Shown piece after piece: positions 48,539 through 62,125 of a DNA stretch of 64,000 nt. Below the pieces are notes generated by a model. The model searched no databases, was not told where the DNA came from, and was given only the letters and a program-made list of their open reading frames with translations. Both the position numbers and the translations under genes were made by a program. The DNA comes from Paulinella micropora (Eukaryota; Cercozoa; Imbricatea; Euglyphida; Paulinellidae): positions 1-64,000 of the forward strand of contig WBZZ01004056.1 of NCBI GenBank assembly GCA_019918135.1, written 5' to 3'. Numbering within the stretch: position 1 is the stretch's first letter; each line of letters opens with the position of its first letter.

Positions 48539-49557
48539 AAGATTGAGCACGTTACGACAGGTCTGAATTTTTGTATAAAAAATTATTTCAGTAGGGAAGT
48601 TGCATTTTCAAATGACCTAGGTCGACGTCGGGATTAACATTCCTGCTGATCCTTGTGTGGTCGTTTTAATCAATGTTAATGTAGCACTTCAATGCATAAA
48701 CGGAGCAAGTGTTGTTTCCAATGACATAAGTTTTAATTTAACTGAGTGTTAATTGAACTTTTCTTATTTACTTCAGCTATTGTTTCAATGTCTGGAAATA
48801 GTCAGTCTAGTCAGTGCAGCAGAATTTAATTTACTGAGTCATTTTAATGAATGCAAAATGCTTAAGCTTTTATGCATAAAAGTCATAAAATTCGTTTACA
48901 TCGGCTGGGTTTTTGTACATATTTTTTTAATTTTTTTTTGTAACAACTTTACATCACTTACAGTTTTTATGTATAAAACCGTTTTCCGATAGCTGGCATG
49001 CTCGCGCTTTTCTACGGATTTCATATATATATGATTCGATTATGTGATTTTTTTAGTGGTACTAGTGCGTGACCAAGATGCAACATCTAGGTATTCTGTT
49101 TTTTTAAAGACAAAAACATAGGAGAGAGGGGAGAAGCTCATGTTGTGTGTGCTGTGAAGTGATGCATTTTTGCAGAGGTCCCGGTCTTGATAGACCGTTT
49201 CACATGGGGTGTTGAGTGTTTTGCTGGGGGACCAAGATGACACATCCGGTACCAAAATGGCACTGGGAAAAACCAGCAGATGAAAATGTGGCGAATGGTT
49301 TGTTTACAACCCACAAGCGCAGATTTCTGTTTTTTTGTTTAAGCAAATACTATTTGCACCTCCAGAGGTTCTCAATGGCTAAATCGTTTTCCTTTCAGCC
49401 TGATGCGGTACATTTGCTGCCAAGACTGCTTTTTCTTTTCCAATTTCCCCAGAGTGACTGCCGCTTTCCCCAGCTTGAATGCCGCTTTCCTCCAAGCGGA
49501 GGGGGTTTGTAACGACGAACCACGACGACGACGGCTGCTCACATATAATAGTCAGTG
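48539..49557. other. intergenic, no gene seen
   Basis: AT-rich sequence with one palindrome variant (48866-48883) and the 35-bp repeat (49119-49153). A short duplicated unit around CCGCTTTCC lies near 49460-49500. No gene recognised. Confidence 0.4.
49119..49153 (+). repeat. 35-bp dispersed repeat, copy 2
   Basis: Identical to 23392-23426. Confidence 0.7.
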
Positions 49558-49738
49558 AAGTACATACATACATACATACATACATACATACATACATACA
49601 TGTTACATATGTACATACATACATACATACATACATGATTACATACATACATATGTACATACATACATACATACATACATACATTCATACATACATACAT
49701 ACATACATACATACATACATACATCATACATATGTACA

Positions 49739-49772
<34 letters not shown>

Positions 49773-50017
49773 AGTACTTATGTACATACACACATACATA
49801 CATACATACATACATACATACGTATGTACATACATACATACATACATACATATGTATGTCATATGTACATACACATAAATACATATGTCATACATACATA
49901 CATATATACATACATACATATTTACATACATACATACATGCATACATACATACATAATACATACATACATACATACATACATACACATACATACATATGT
50001 CATACACATGTCATACA

Positions 50018-50048
<31 letters not shown>

Positions 50049-50170
50049 GTACATACATACATACATACATACATACACATACATACATACATGCATGCAT
50101 AACATACATAACATACATAACATACATAACATACATAACATATATAACATACATAACATACATACATACA

Positions 50171-50202
<32 letters not shown>

Positions 50203-50334
50203 CATATGCATAACATACATACATACATACATACATACGTACACACATACACACATGCATACATACATACATACATACATACATACATACATACATAAAT
50301 TACGCACATGACATTACATACATACATACATACA
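49558..50334. repeat. (TACA)n microsatellite, about 780 bp
   Basis: A long tetranucleotide array with scattered ACATATGTAC interruptions and a short (AACAT)-like subarray near 50100-50160. All open frames inside it are artefacts. Its right end is exactly the truncated end of Polinton copy B. Confidence 0.95.
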
Positions 50335-50399
50335 GGTGGTGGTCTGTGAAGTCTAGTTGTATTATTAGACATTAGGGAAAACGACTGCTCGGATTTCTG

Positions 50400-53300
50400 C
50401 CAATTGATTTGCTTGGTCTTGTAATATATTAAGGAAAAGTTTTATTTTCTTTTTCTAAATAATCACCTTTTCTGATAATTGTTGAACCGCTTTAATTAAT
50501 GGTGCAATAAACTCGGAATAACCTATACTATAACCGACATCACCACTATCAACACATTTAACATCTTCTGGATTAACATCACACCTTTCAATTCGCATTC
50601 TTTTCTTTGCGTTGGACACGGAACCATAATTGTTTCTTTTATAAAACCGCCAAAATCTAGCATATTCATTTCTGTTAGTATGTCCTCTAATTCTTGTGCT
50701 ACTAAGCCAGTCCTACATTTTTTTATCATCAATCATACGATAGCAGACTGGATTTAACTTATTAATAAAATCCAAGCCTAAGCATTCCTTTATATCTTCT
50801 TTTTTTCTCCTGTCTGAATATTGAATTGGATTAGACAATACCCATGAATTGTCCATCGCTTGCTTTCAAAGATATTAAAGCAGTATTTGAACTATTCTCC
50901 CATATGAACCCACTCGTTGAAGAATTATTCACTCTAAATCTAAAAGCATAAGAAGTTAATCCTCCTCCTACTCCTCCTGCTGGTGCTGTTCCTCCATTTA
51001 ATGCTTTATTTGCTCCAGACTGAAACATATAAATACCCCAGTTTGGATCAGCAGTATCCCATACAAATATTCCTCTCGCATTCGTCCCGTCTGTTTGTCC
51101 TTGAATTCCTATTTTCGCTCCATTATTAGTTGTGGTCGTTAGCACCCAAGAATATGTAATTCCCGCATTTGCCGTTATTAATCCACTTGTTGTTAATGTT
51201 GTTGTTGATATCCCCGCATTTGCTCACCCCACTCGCCGTTATTGCCATTGTTGTTAATAAGCCCGCTGTATCAAGTTCAAGAGCCACAGACCAAGGAATA
51301 GCATTTCCAACGGCTCTCCCACTATCATACAAAAATCTAAGTTTGTTGGAAAATTTATTAATTAAAAAGTTTGAACTCGCATAACTTGATTTCCATCCCG
51401 CGCCATCTAAATAAGCATCAAAAGTCATATTTATGCTATTATGTCCTAAATTAAATAGTCCAAATGTAGGATATATATATTCTGTTGTAATCGCTTGTAT
51501 ATGTGCTCCAGTAGCATTATTATTAAAAGTCCCATACAATTCTAAACCCGCTGTCGCACCTATTCCTTTTGTTGTGTTTCCTATAATTATTGGTTTGCCT
51601 GTTGCTGTTGTTATTTATCGCTTGCCGTTAATGTTGTTGTAGTTATGCCAGCAGTTGAAGTGACTGATGTTCCCGTTATTGTTCCAGCACTTGTTACGTT
51701 GTTTGAGTTCATATCTAAGTCCCCATAAAACCGCATACCACCAGCATTGTCAAAACGGACAATGTCAGATGAAGCACTTTTATTATCCAAAAGTTTTGAA
51801 ATATAAAAACCTGCTCCTTTTACATCAAATGCTACATTCGTGAATACATAACCTCTTTGGTTCGCGGTTCCACTTGTAGCAGTATTTAGATTAAATAAGA
51901 AATATTGATAATCACCTGATGTCTGTGAAAAGAATATATCTCCTCCATTTTGTTTTAATATCCGAGCCCCATTATATGTTATACTTCCACCATTAATGAT
52001 AACTTGATTATTAAAATAAGCCGTTTGTGTTAAAGTTAGATATTTTATCGTAGTGCTTGCCCCATTAAATGTTTTACTTCCTGTTATGGTTTGGTCTGTT
52101 GTTAGTTTTACATTTTGTATGTCTAATGTATTTTGTTTGCTCCGTCAGTTGTTGCTGATGGTGTGGCTAAGTTTTTTATTCTGTTGTTGTTCAAACTTAA
52201 TGTTGTTCCAGTTGCAGTTATAATTAAAGTATTACCTGAATATAACTCTACATACGAACCAGTTATTTGTATCGGATAAAAGGTCGCTGTTGCTATTTTC
52301 TGCGCTGCAATCATTCCTATTTTTGTATCAAAGGCGATGCAGATGCAGTCAAAAGAAGCAGGATTTGATGAACCGCTTACTTCTAAAACTGATGTAAATT
52401 TTTTATTGCCTGCTATGGTTTGGTCTCCTGTTAATTTAACCACAGAAGTATCAAGAACAGAAACATCCACACCATCAACAAGATTAACATTTGTTATGCT
52501 TTGGCTTTTCATATCAATACCCGCACTAGCATTTATTATGTTGCTGAATGTTTTGGTTCCTGCTATGGTTTGGTCTCCTGTTAGTTTAACCACCGAAGCA
52601 TCAACTGCAAGAGTGGTGAGATTAATTCCATTATATGTAGAAGCACCTGAAATAGCATAATCACCCATATTTAATGCACCTGTCATACTGGCGGTGCCGT
52701 CTAATCTAAGAAAGGGCGATGCCACATTTCGCCATTGTCCTGTGCTATAAATAAGCAGTTGATTATCTGTTGCTGTTGTTATAATCACATCACTATGTAT
52801 ATCAATACTTCCACTTGCTGACACTTTCGCGTTGTTGGAGTCGTGCTCTGATAACCAAGTTGTGATAGCCCTACCATTTAGTTGATTTACATTTGTAATG
52901 TTTTGGTTGTTCATATTTATTCCTCCCGTCATACTGGCAGTGCCGTCTAATCTCAGAAAGAGTGAAGTCGTATTTCTCCATTGACCTGTGCTATAAATGA
53001 GTAATTGATTATCTGCTGGGAAGCCTGTTATTGTCACATCGCTGTGGGTATCTATACTTCCACCTGCTGAAACTTTATTATTATTATCATTATGCTCAAA
53101 TATCCATTCATCAACAATCTTTGGTATTTAGTAAATTTACTCCTGTCATATTCAAATACCCTCCCATATTAATATTGCCGAATTCATCAACATTTATCGG
53201 AAATGTTTTATTTACCCAGTTTATTGAATTATATGTGAGATAACTATTAGTGGCTATTGGTGCGGTTATGACTACATCTGAAAGTGTATCAATTGAACCG

Positions 53301-53825
53301 AGGGTGGTATTCCTCCATTTACCATCTACATCATTATATGTTAAGTATTGACCGACCAATGGTGCGGATATGTTTGTGACTTTCAAATTGTATAAACTGG
53401 TTTGGTGCGGATTGTTGAGTATTAGAGCGGTGTTGAGTTGAGGCTTTGACCTCATCATTATCCCTTACTCGTTGTTCTGTGTAGTATAAATTTTTTCCTT
53501 CTTTGATGTCTGATGTTGATTTTAAAGCAAGACGTGTGTCAAAGCGGTTATCAGTCCAATAATAATTAAGTCCTTCTTTTAGGTCTGTAGTTGATTTTAA
53601 AGCGAGCCGACCATCAAAACGGTTATCAGTCCAATAATAATTAAGACCTTCTTTTAGGTCAGTTGTTGATTTTAAAGCGAGACGTGTGTCAAATCGTGCA
53701 TCAGTATAATACAGATGTATTGGGTCGCCATCTTCTGGCACTCTGTCTGTATTTAAGCCTACTATGTTCGTGTTCGTTAAGTCTAAGTTTGCGATTGATA
53801 GGCTATCTGTCGCGATTTCAGACAA
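50400..53825 (-). pseudogene. large fibre with S74-type C-terminus, copy B
   Basis: It has the same repeat style as copy A: NYYWTDNRFDTRLALKSTTD three to four times near the N-terminus, then GSIDIHSDVII, LDGTASMTGGINM and VKLTGDQTIAGTKT. The C-terminal part has GLVAQELEDILTEM. The N-terminal repeat number differs from copy A. Broken. Confidence 0.72.
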
Positions 53826-53987
53826 GCCTAGAGCGACTTATATTGGCTACCCATTGTATATTAATTAAATAATTATTAATTATTAAAAAATACTAAAATA
53901 TAATAATCTTAGTACAGAATATTATTAGATATCTCAAATATATTTGAGATTAGCGAGAAATCCGTCGAAGAGAAGCGAATCGTTGTT

Positions 53988-54554
53988 TTGGAAGTAGTCC
54001 AAAACAACAACAATTCTAAAATGCCGAGTCCTGAAGCGAGCCGACAAAATCGGGGAAAAGCAGTTGATGGAATTAAACAGAAGGCTAAGCAGAGAAAAAT
54101 GGAACATGCTAAAAATGTTTTGGCACAATACCGAAATGCGATTAAAAACGAAGACGAAGATATGAAGCGAAAAATAGCAGAGATAGAAAATAAGAATTTA
54201 GCAACAGATATCATTAATGAGAAGGAGCAAGATGACACACCTGAGCAGAGTGAGAGTGAAGATGAGGTTGATTTCACTGATATCATTGCTGAAAAGATGG
54301 CTGAAATGAAAATCAAAAGAGCAAAAGCGGAAACTAAGAGAGAAAAGAAGAAGAGCAAGAAGTCAGAGCCCCAGCCTGAGGAGAGTGAAGAAAGTGAAAG
54401 CGAGAGTAGTGAGGAAGAAGAACCGAAACCAAAGAAAGGGAAAGGTAAGAAATCTAGCAGTGTGAGTGTAAAAGTATATAATCAATCTTCTGGTGGTGCT
54501 AAGAAAGAAAAAATGATGTTGAAAAATGTTTTCTCAAGTTTTAAATATAGATGA
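53988..54554 (+). pseudogene. acidic/basic coiled protein, copy B
   Basis: A 188-residue frame: MPSPEASRQNRGKAVDGIKQ, then KQRKMEHAKNVLAQYRNA, VDFTDIIAEKMAEMKI and a Ser/Glu-rich then Lys-rich tail. The best-preserved version of this family in the window. Function unknown; composition suggests a nucleic-acid or core-associated protein. Confidence 0.5.
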
Positions 54555-54609
54555 GTGAGGAAAATCATCTGACAATAAACATATAATTATTAATGCGGAA
54601 GACACACCT

Positions 54610-55540
54610 ATGGGGAAAGTAGTTAAAACAAAAGAAGAAGAAGCCCTTGAAATACATCATCAGAAAAAGAACCCGAAAATATGGAACACGATATGGGTTG
54701 ATAAACCATTAAACCAAGTCTTTCTTGATTTAGCAGATATGAGTAAGATAAAAGATAAGAAAGGAAATAAGGGCTATGCTTGGATGCTTGTTTGGATTGA
54801 TTGTCATAGCCGATATTTAATAATCATTCCATTAAAAAATAAAACAGCAAAAGAAGTTTATTACACTTTGAAATCAATCAAATATAAACCAAAATCAATT
54901 ACTGCTGACAGCGGGGGAGAATATAAAGGAGCAACACGCGATGATTTTATTGAAAAAGGAATTAAACACGATGTAGTTGAAGTCGGTGACCATAGAGCAC
55001 TTGCGGTTGTTGATAGAGTTATAAGAAGTATAAGGAGATGGCTAGACCTTTTATTTGAAACCAATCGTAATTTTGATTGGGTTAGTTATATTCAAGACTT
55101 AGTCAATGCTTATAATCATAAAGTTCATAGAGGAATTTAGGCTAAACCGGCTGAAGTATTTTTCGGGAGAGACAAAAATACCCAGAAAATCACTCGTGAT
55201 CATTTAATAGACGAATTCAATGTCGGTGATAGTGTAAGAAAAGAAAACAAAAGAAATGTTTTCTCCAAAGGTGGTAAGACTTTCAGCAAGATTATTGATA
55301 AAGTCAAGGGTCGGTCTGGATTTAAGTTAATATTAAATAACGATGAGTTAGTAAGCCCAAGAGATTTATTGAAAACTGATTTTATTAAACTGATTGACGA
55401 AGAAAAAGATATGAAGGAGCAAACTAAAGAAGTTATTAAAGCAAAGAAAACTAAAGAATTGTTGAAACGGGAGGACATTCAACCAGAGAACATAAGAACT
55501 TCAAAGCGGGAAAAAAAGGCTAAGGTAATATTAGATTTAT
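54610..55540 (+). pseudogene. Polinton integrase (rve type), copy B
   Basis: Core motifs are readable: KIWNTIWVDKPLNQVFLDLA, KGYAWMLVWIDCHSRYL, SITADSGGEYKGATRDDF, VVEVGDHRALAVVDRVIRS and YNHKVHRGI. The C-terminal part has VFSKGGKTFSKIIDKVKGR. It belongs to the DDE integrases shared by Polintons and retroviruses. Broken. Confidence 0.83.
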
Positions 55541-55634
55541 AAGCAAAAAAATCAAAGACTCATGTGTTGGGGAAACATCAACCATTGAATTATTATTTAT
55601 TACATCACATTCTAGAAATTCTATTTCCGCGAAT

Positions 55635-56252
55635 ATGTCCATGCGACACCAAAACACTGCGGTGTCGCAGTGTCGCAGAGGTTGCGACAGAATTTCACTT
55701 TTTTGTCGCAGTGTCGCAAAAAAAATAATGGACTTAATTCCAAGCAGAACCAAAACTAAATCCGATTGGTTGGAGGAATATGAAATTCGTAGAACTTGTA
55801 AGGATAGACTGAATAAGGATGAAATAGCTTGCGAAGAAAGAATTTCAAAAGCGGATAAAGAAATCGCTCGTCTCGTGGAAAAGAAACAGCCAGACCTAAG
55901 TAAGGTTGAGGCTATCAATGAGATGTTAGAACGTATGACTATTGAGATAGACTTTTTAGATTGAGAGGAAAGAAATTGGAAAAAAATAAACAAAGAAAGA
56001 GATAATTTTTATAAGTGGAAAAAGGACAATCGTGGCCAACTTTCCGCCATTGTCATGAATAATATTATCGCTGGAATTGAGAAAGAGCATTTGTCATTTA
56101 ATGCTTCTTTCAATAAATATTCTAGTGATGGGATTAATGAATATTCTAGTAATAGGATTAATGAATATGTGAATGAAGATATTAATCGTAAAAACGCTAG
56201 AAATATGCACAGAGTATTCAGAACCGAGAATGCCGATAGCAACTCGGAATAA
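55635..56252 (+). pseudogene. coiled-coil protein of unknown function, copy B
   Basis: It matches 9088-9755 of copy A (TKSDWLEEYEIRRT, EIARLVEKKQPDL, SAIVMNNIIAGIEKEHLSFN). Charged and helical; no family recognised. Broken. Confidence 0.5.
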
Positions 56253-56349
56253 AAAGACTTAGTGCGAATTGGTTTTTTTTAAACCAAGGGTTTTAAACCC
56301 CACCTTCATTCAAAGAAATTTTTACTACACATACTTTTTGTGTGTGTAG

Positions 56350-56830
56350 AGTATGGGAGAGCAAAACCAAGTAGTTGAACAACTTGGCGAACTCTCCATC
56401 GCTCCTGAGGGTAAGTCCTAACTCTATTGTTTCTTTTTTTTACGACAATGAATGTGGTTGTAGGTGTCGCTTCTTTCTGGAAGCCTTGGGCAGTAATTGG
56501 AAAAAAAACACCAGCCGAAATGAAAGATGCTCAATTCATTCGTTCGTGTGTCTGCTGGTTTTGTTGGTCTCGGTTTGGATGGTTTGAGCGCCTTCCAAAG
56601 TGATATCAAGTATTATAGTCGCAGACCGAGCGAACGAAATGAGAATTTTCTTTCGGTTGGGTGCCTTTGGATAGAACCATGAGAAACCCAAGAAAGAAAA
56701 CTTACTTTCTTGTTTTTCTAAAGGTTGGGGAAGTTGGGCAAGAGAGGGAGGAAATCCTTGTCTTTCCTTCTCTCTCCGCCATTATAAAAAAGGTGGCTGA
56801 TAAGGAAGAATCCATTAATTGGATTACTCC
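56350..56830 (+). pseudogene. unknown terminal gene of Polinton copy B
   Basis: It starts MGEQNQVVEQLGELSIAPEG at 56353 and is followed by a GTAAGT donor-like site (56411) and an AG acceptor-like site (56462-56463). The downstream part resembles copy A. Product unknown. Confidence 0.4.
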
Positions 56831-57101
56831 AAATGTTTGAAACCCTTTTTTATTACATGAAAGGGTTTTCTTATTGTGTCGTTTATTTTTCCTTTTGTGC
56901 TATGTAGAATGCTAATTGACTGCTTTTGGTTAGTCTTGATTTTGTTTTTATTTAAAAACCTTAAAAAAATTTTGCTTTACTTTCATTTTTCCGCTTTACT
57001 TTTATTTTTATTTAAAAGCGAAATTAAGAGTAAGAAAGATTTCTTTATTTTGATTTCTTGTATTCATCAAAATTTTCACTTTTTTATTTTGCTATTTTAA
57101 G

Positions 57102-57137
57102 GCTTCCTATTGATTGTTTAAACTATCAATAGGAAGC
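57102..57137. repeat. terminal hairpin 1 of copy B
   Basis: Perfect 13-bp arms GCTTCCTATTGAT / ATCAATAGGAAGC around a 10-nt loop containing GTTTAAAC. Confidence 0.8.
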
Positions 57138-57142
57138 GACAA

Positions 57143-57197
57143 ATGAAATTTACGAGGTCGTTTTAAGGCACGAAAAAACGACCCTTGTAAATTTCAT
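57143..57197. repeat. terminal hairpin 2 of copy B
   Basis: Arms ATGAAATTTAC-GAGGTCGTTTT and AAAACGACC-TTGTAAATTTCAT pair over about 22 bp with one or two irregularities; the loop is about 10 nt. Confidence 0.8.
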
Positions 57198-57204
57198 ATT
57201 AAAC

Positions 57205-57208
57205 TACT

Positions 57209-57250
<42 letters not shown>

Positions 57251-57252
57251 CA
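57205..57252. repeat. (TAGA)n microsatellite
   Basis: About a dozen tetranucleotide units lie immediately outside the copy B terminus. Confidence 0.9.
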
Positions 57253-57322
57253 GCGAGATGTGTGTGAGAGAGAGAGAGATGAGAGAGATAGGAGGAGTAA
57301 TCCAAGAAAAATATTCAACTGC

Positions 57323-57660
57323 AGTCCTGACGATTTTAAAAGGCAGTTTCAAAAATTGGCCCGCGCATTCGACGAGTGACCACTTGTCCTTTTGGCCGGC
57401 CCGCATGCAATTGAGGGGTATTCACTCAAGTACTCTTAAAGTCGTCAGGACTCCAGTTGAATATTTTTGGTGCGGGCCGGCCATTTTGACAAGTGGTCAC
57501 TCGTCGAATGCGCGGGCCCATTTTTGAAACTGCATTTTTAAATCGTTAGGACTCCAGTTAACGTTGAATATTTTTGGTGCGGGCCGGCCATTTTGACAAG
57601 TGGTCACTCGTCGAATGCGCGGAGCCATTTTTGAAACTGCCTTTTAAAATCGTCAGGACT
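57323..57660. repeat. foldback / MITE-like inverted repeat array
   Basis: A roughly 85-100-bp unit occurs once inverted (57323-57410) and twice direct (about 57475-57550 and 57578-57660). The outer ends, AGTCCTGACGATTTTAAAAG and its complement, pair perfectly. Internal GGGCCGGCC palindromes are shared. No coding capacity. No clear target duplication. Confidence 0.7.
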
Positions 57661-58866
<1,206 letters not shown>

Positions 58867-59548
58867 TTGTTGAGCTGCAACAATCGCCTTCGCCTCTACC
58901 GATCCAAATTTGGCTCATGCTCGCCGGACTGCTCAAGCTGTTTCGCCTTGTGTGGCACTGAGGTTAGCGAGTCGTTACGTCACTTCCTGCTGCATTGCCC
59001 AACGTTTGCGAGCTCTCGTGAGGCACTGTTTAAGTTTATCGATGAGGCGCAAGCCCGGCAGCCCCTCATGCTGAATCGAGGAGGGCTTTATCACAGGGAA
59101 CTGCGGGAGGCGGAGGAGGAGATGAGGCTCTTCAAAGAGGAATGGCTGAAGGGGGAGGATGAAAAGATGGCGGCGATGCTCGGCGTTTTGTTTATCCCTG
59201 TCCCAGAAGAGGTGGAGGAGGAGTTAGGAAGGTTTGCTGCCACCATCTGGAAGGAGTGGGAGGAGTTGGAGGCGCAGACCAGGGAGGCAGAGGGGGCGGA
59301 GGAGGAGGAGGAGGTGATCGACCTCACGGTCGTTCAGGAGGTGGGTAGAAGGAGGGGAAGGCCTAGTCAGGTAGAATGTCTGGCTAGATCTGTTGTAGGT
59401 GGAGGTCAGCGCAGCGTCGCGGACTTCTTCTCGGCAGATAACTCCTCTCACTCCTTGCACCCACTTGCACATGCACAGCACGCTCATTTGCACATTGCAC
59501 TGCCAGTCGAGTCTTTGGAGCGGAGCCGCGTCACCGAACGGTCCCGTG

Positions 59549-60808
<1,260 letters not shown>

Positions 60809-61039
60809 GGACACCGTGATAGCCCAGTGGTCAAGTTCTACCATCTGGGCCCTGTCGCCAGTTCGATTCCCGTCGGTGCCACCAGTATTTTCATTGAACA
60901 TACCGATCCGTCTGGAAGTGTTGGAACTGCCCTTGCGGGGGTGTCATTAGAGCCTATCGTCAATTCTTCGTACTCCCCTCACGGGTGAGACGATGGAGGC
61001 GCATGTGCAGAAATGCATCAGCCATTGACAGAGAAGCAC

Positions 61040-61040
<1 letters not shown>
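60809..61040 (+). repeat. tRNA-derived SINE, copy 2
   Basis: Same structure as copy 1, without the internal duplication, followed by a long (ATT)n/(ACT)n run. Confidence 0.85.
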
Positions 61041-61102
<62 letters not shown>

Positions 61103-61164
61103 TACTATTACTATTACTATTACTATTACTATTATTATCATTGTTATTATCATTGTTGTTATTA

Positions 61165-61246
<82 letters not shown>

Positions 61247-61515
61247 GGACACCGTGATAGCCCAGTGGTCAAGTTCTACCATCTGGGCCCTGTCGCCAGT
61301 TCGATTCCCGTCGGTGCCACCAGTATTTTCATTGAACATACCGGTCTATTTCTGCAAGAGTATTTTCATTGAACATACCGGTCCGTCTGGAAGTGTTGGA
61401 ACTGCCCTTGCGGGGGTGTCATTAGAGCTTATCGTCAATTCTTCGCACTCCCCTCACGGGTGAGACGATGGAGGCGCATGTGCAGACATGCATCAGCCAT
61501 TGACAGAGAAGCACT
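61247..61515 (+). repeat. tRNA-derived SINE, copy 3
   Basis: Same family; the internal CCAGTATTTTCATTGAACAT unit is duplicated. Confidence 0.85.
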
Positions 61516-61548
61516 ATTATTATTATTATTATTATTATTACTATTAGT

Positions 61549-61785
61549 GGCACCGCGATAGCCCAGTGGTTAAGGTCTACCATCTGGGACCTATCGCCAA
61601 TTCGATTCCCGTCGGTGCCAGTACTTCCAAAGTATACTTTCTTTGAAAGTATTGGTCTGTCTGGAAGGCTTGGAGCTGCCTTGCGGAGGTGTCAGTAGAG
61701 CCTATCGTCAAATCTTCGTACTCCCCTCGCGGGTGAGACGAAGGAGGCACATGTGCAGAAATGCATTCGCCATTGACTGAGAAGC

Positions 61786-61788
<3 letters not shown>
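61549..61788 (+). repeat. tRNA-derived SINE, copy 4 (divergent, most tRNA-like)
   Basis: The head begins GGCACCG and pairs perfectly with CGGTGCC at the end of the tRNA part, giving a full 7-bp acceptor stem. The other copies read GGACACCG. The body differs (CAGTACTTCCAAAGTATAC). It is probably an older or sister subfamily. Confidence 0.85.
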
Positions 61789-61817
<29 letters not shown>

Positions 61818-62085
61818 GGACACCGTGATAGCCCAGTGGTCAAGTTCTACCATCTGGGCCCTGTCGCCAGTTCGACTCCCGTCGGTGCCACCAGTATTTT
61901 CATTGAACATACCGGTCTATTTCTGGACCAGTATTTTCATTAAACATACCGGCCCGTCTGGAAGTGTTGGAACTGCCCTTGCGGGGGTGTCATTAGAGCT
62001 TATCGTCAATTCTTCGTACTCCCCTCACGGGTGAGACGATGGAGGCGCATGTGCAGAAATGCATCAGCCATTGACAGAGAAGCAC

Positions 62086-62086
<1 letters not shown>
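61818..62086 (+). repeat. tRNA-derived SINE, copy 5
   Basis: Same family as copies 1 and 3, with an internal duplication. Confidence 0.85.

Positions 62087-62125
<39 letters not shown>

Larger units (their letters stand above)
40544..48883. repeat. clustered 18-bp palindrome family
   Basis: ACTTTTATGCATAAAAGT occurs exactly at 40544, 41877, 42037, 43427, 43879, 43935, 43992, 45040, 46046 and 46158. Near copies lie at about 44950, 45924 and 48866. It is its own reverse complement. At 46046 the symmetry extends to 20 bp or more (GC at both sides). I saw no copies outside this 8.3-kb stretch. Some lie in introns of the methyltransferase gene and others between genes; none clearly lies in a conserved coding segment. 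Confidence 0.9.
50335..57200 (-). mobile_element. Polinton/Maverick-like element, copy B (fossil, partial)
   Basis: This block aligns in reverse orientation with 8316-15590 of copy A: terminal gene, coiled-coil gene, integrase, acidic protein, fibre. It stops at the start of the small membrane protein, where the microsatellite takes over. It is broken, with about ten breaks. Its outer end (57.1-57.2 kb) carries hairpins. It lacks the GIY-YIG gene seen in copy A. Confidence 0.85.

Noticed and set aside
49479-50372. Long open frames on both strands (Tyr/Ile/His or Met/Cys/Val repeats)
   Set aside because: They are translations of the (TACA)n microsatellite and have no stop codons by composition only.
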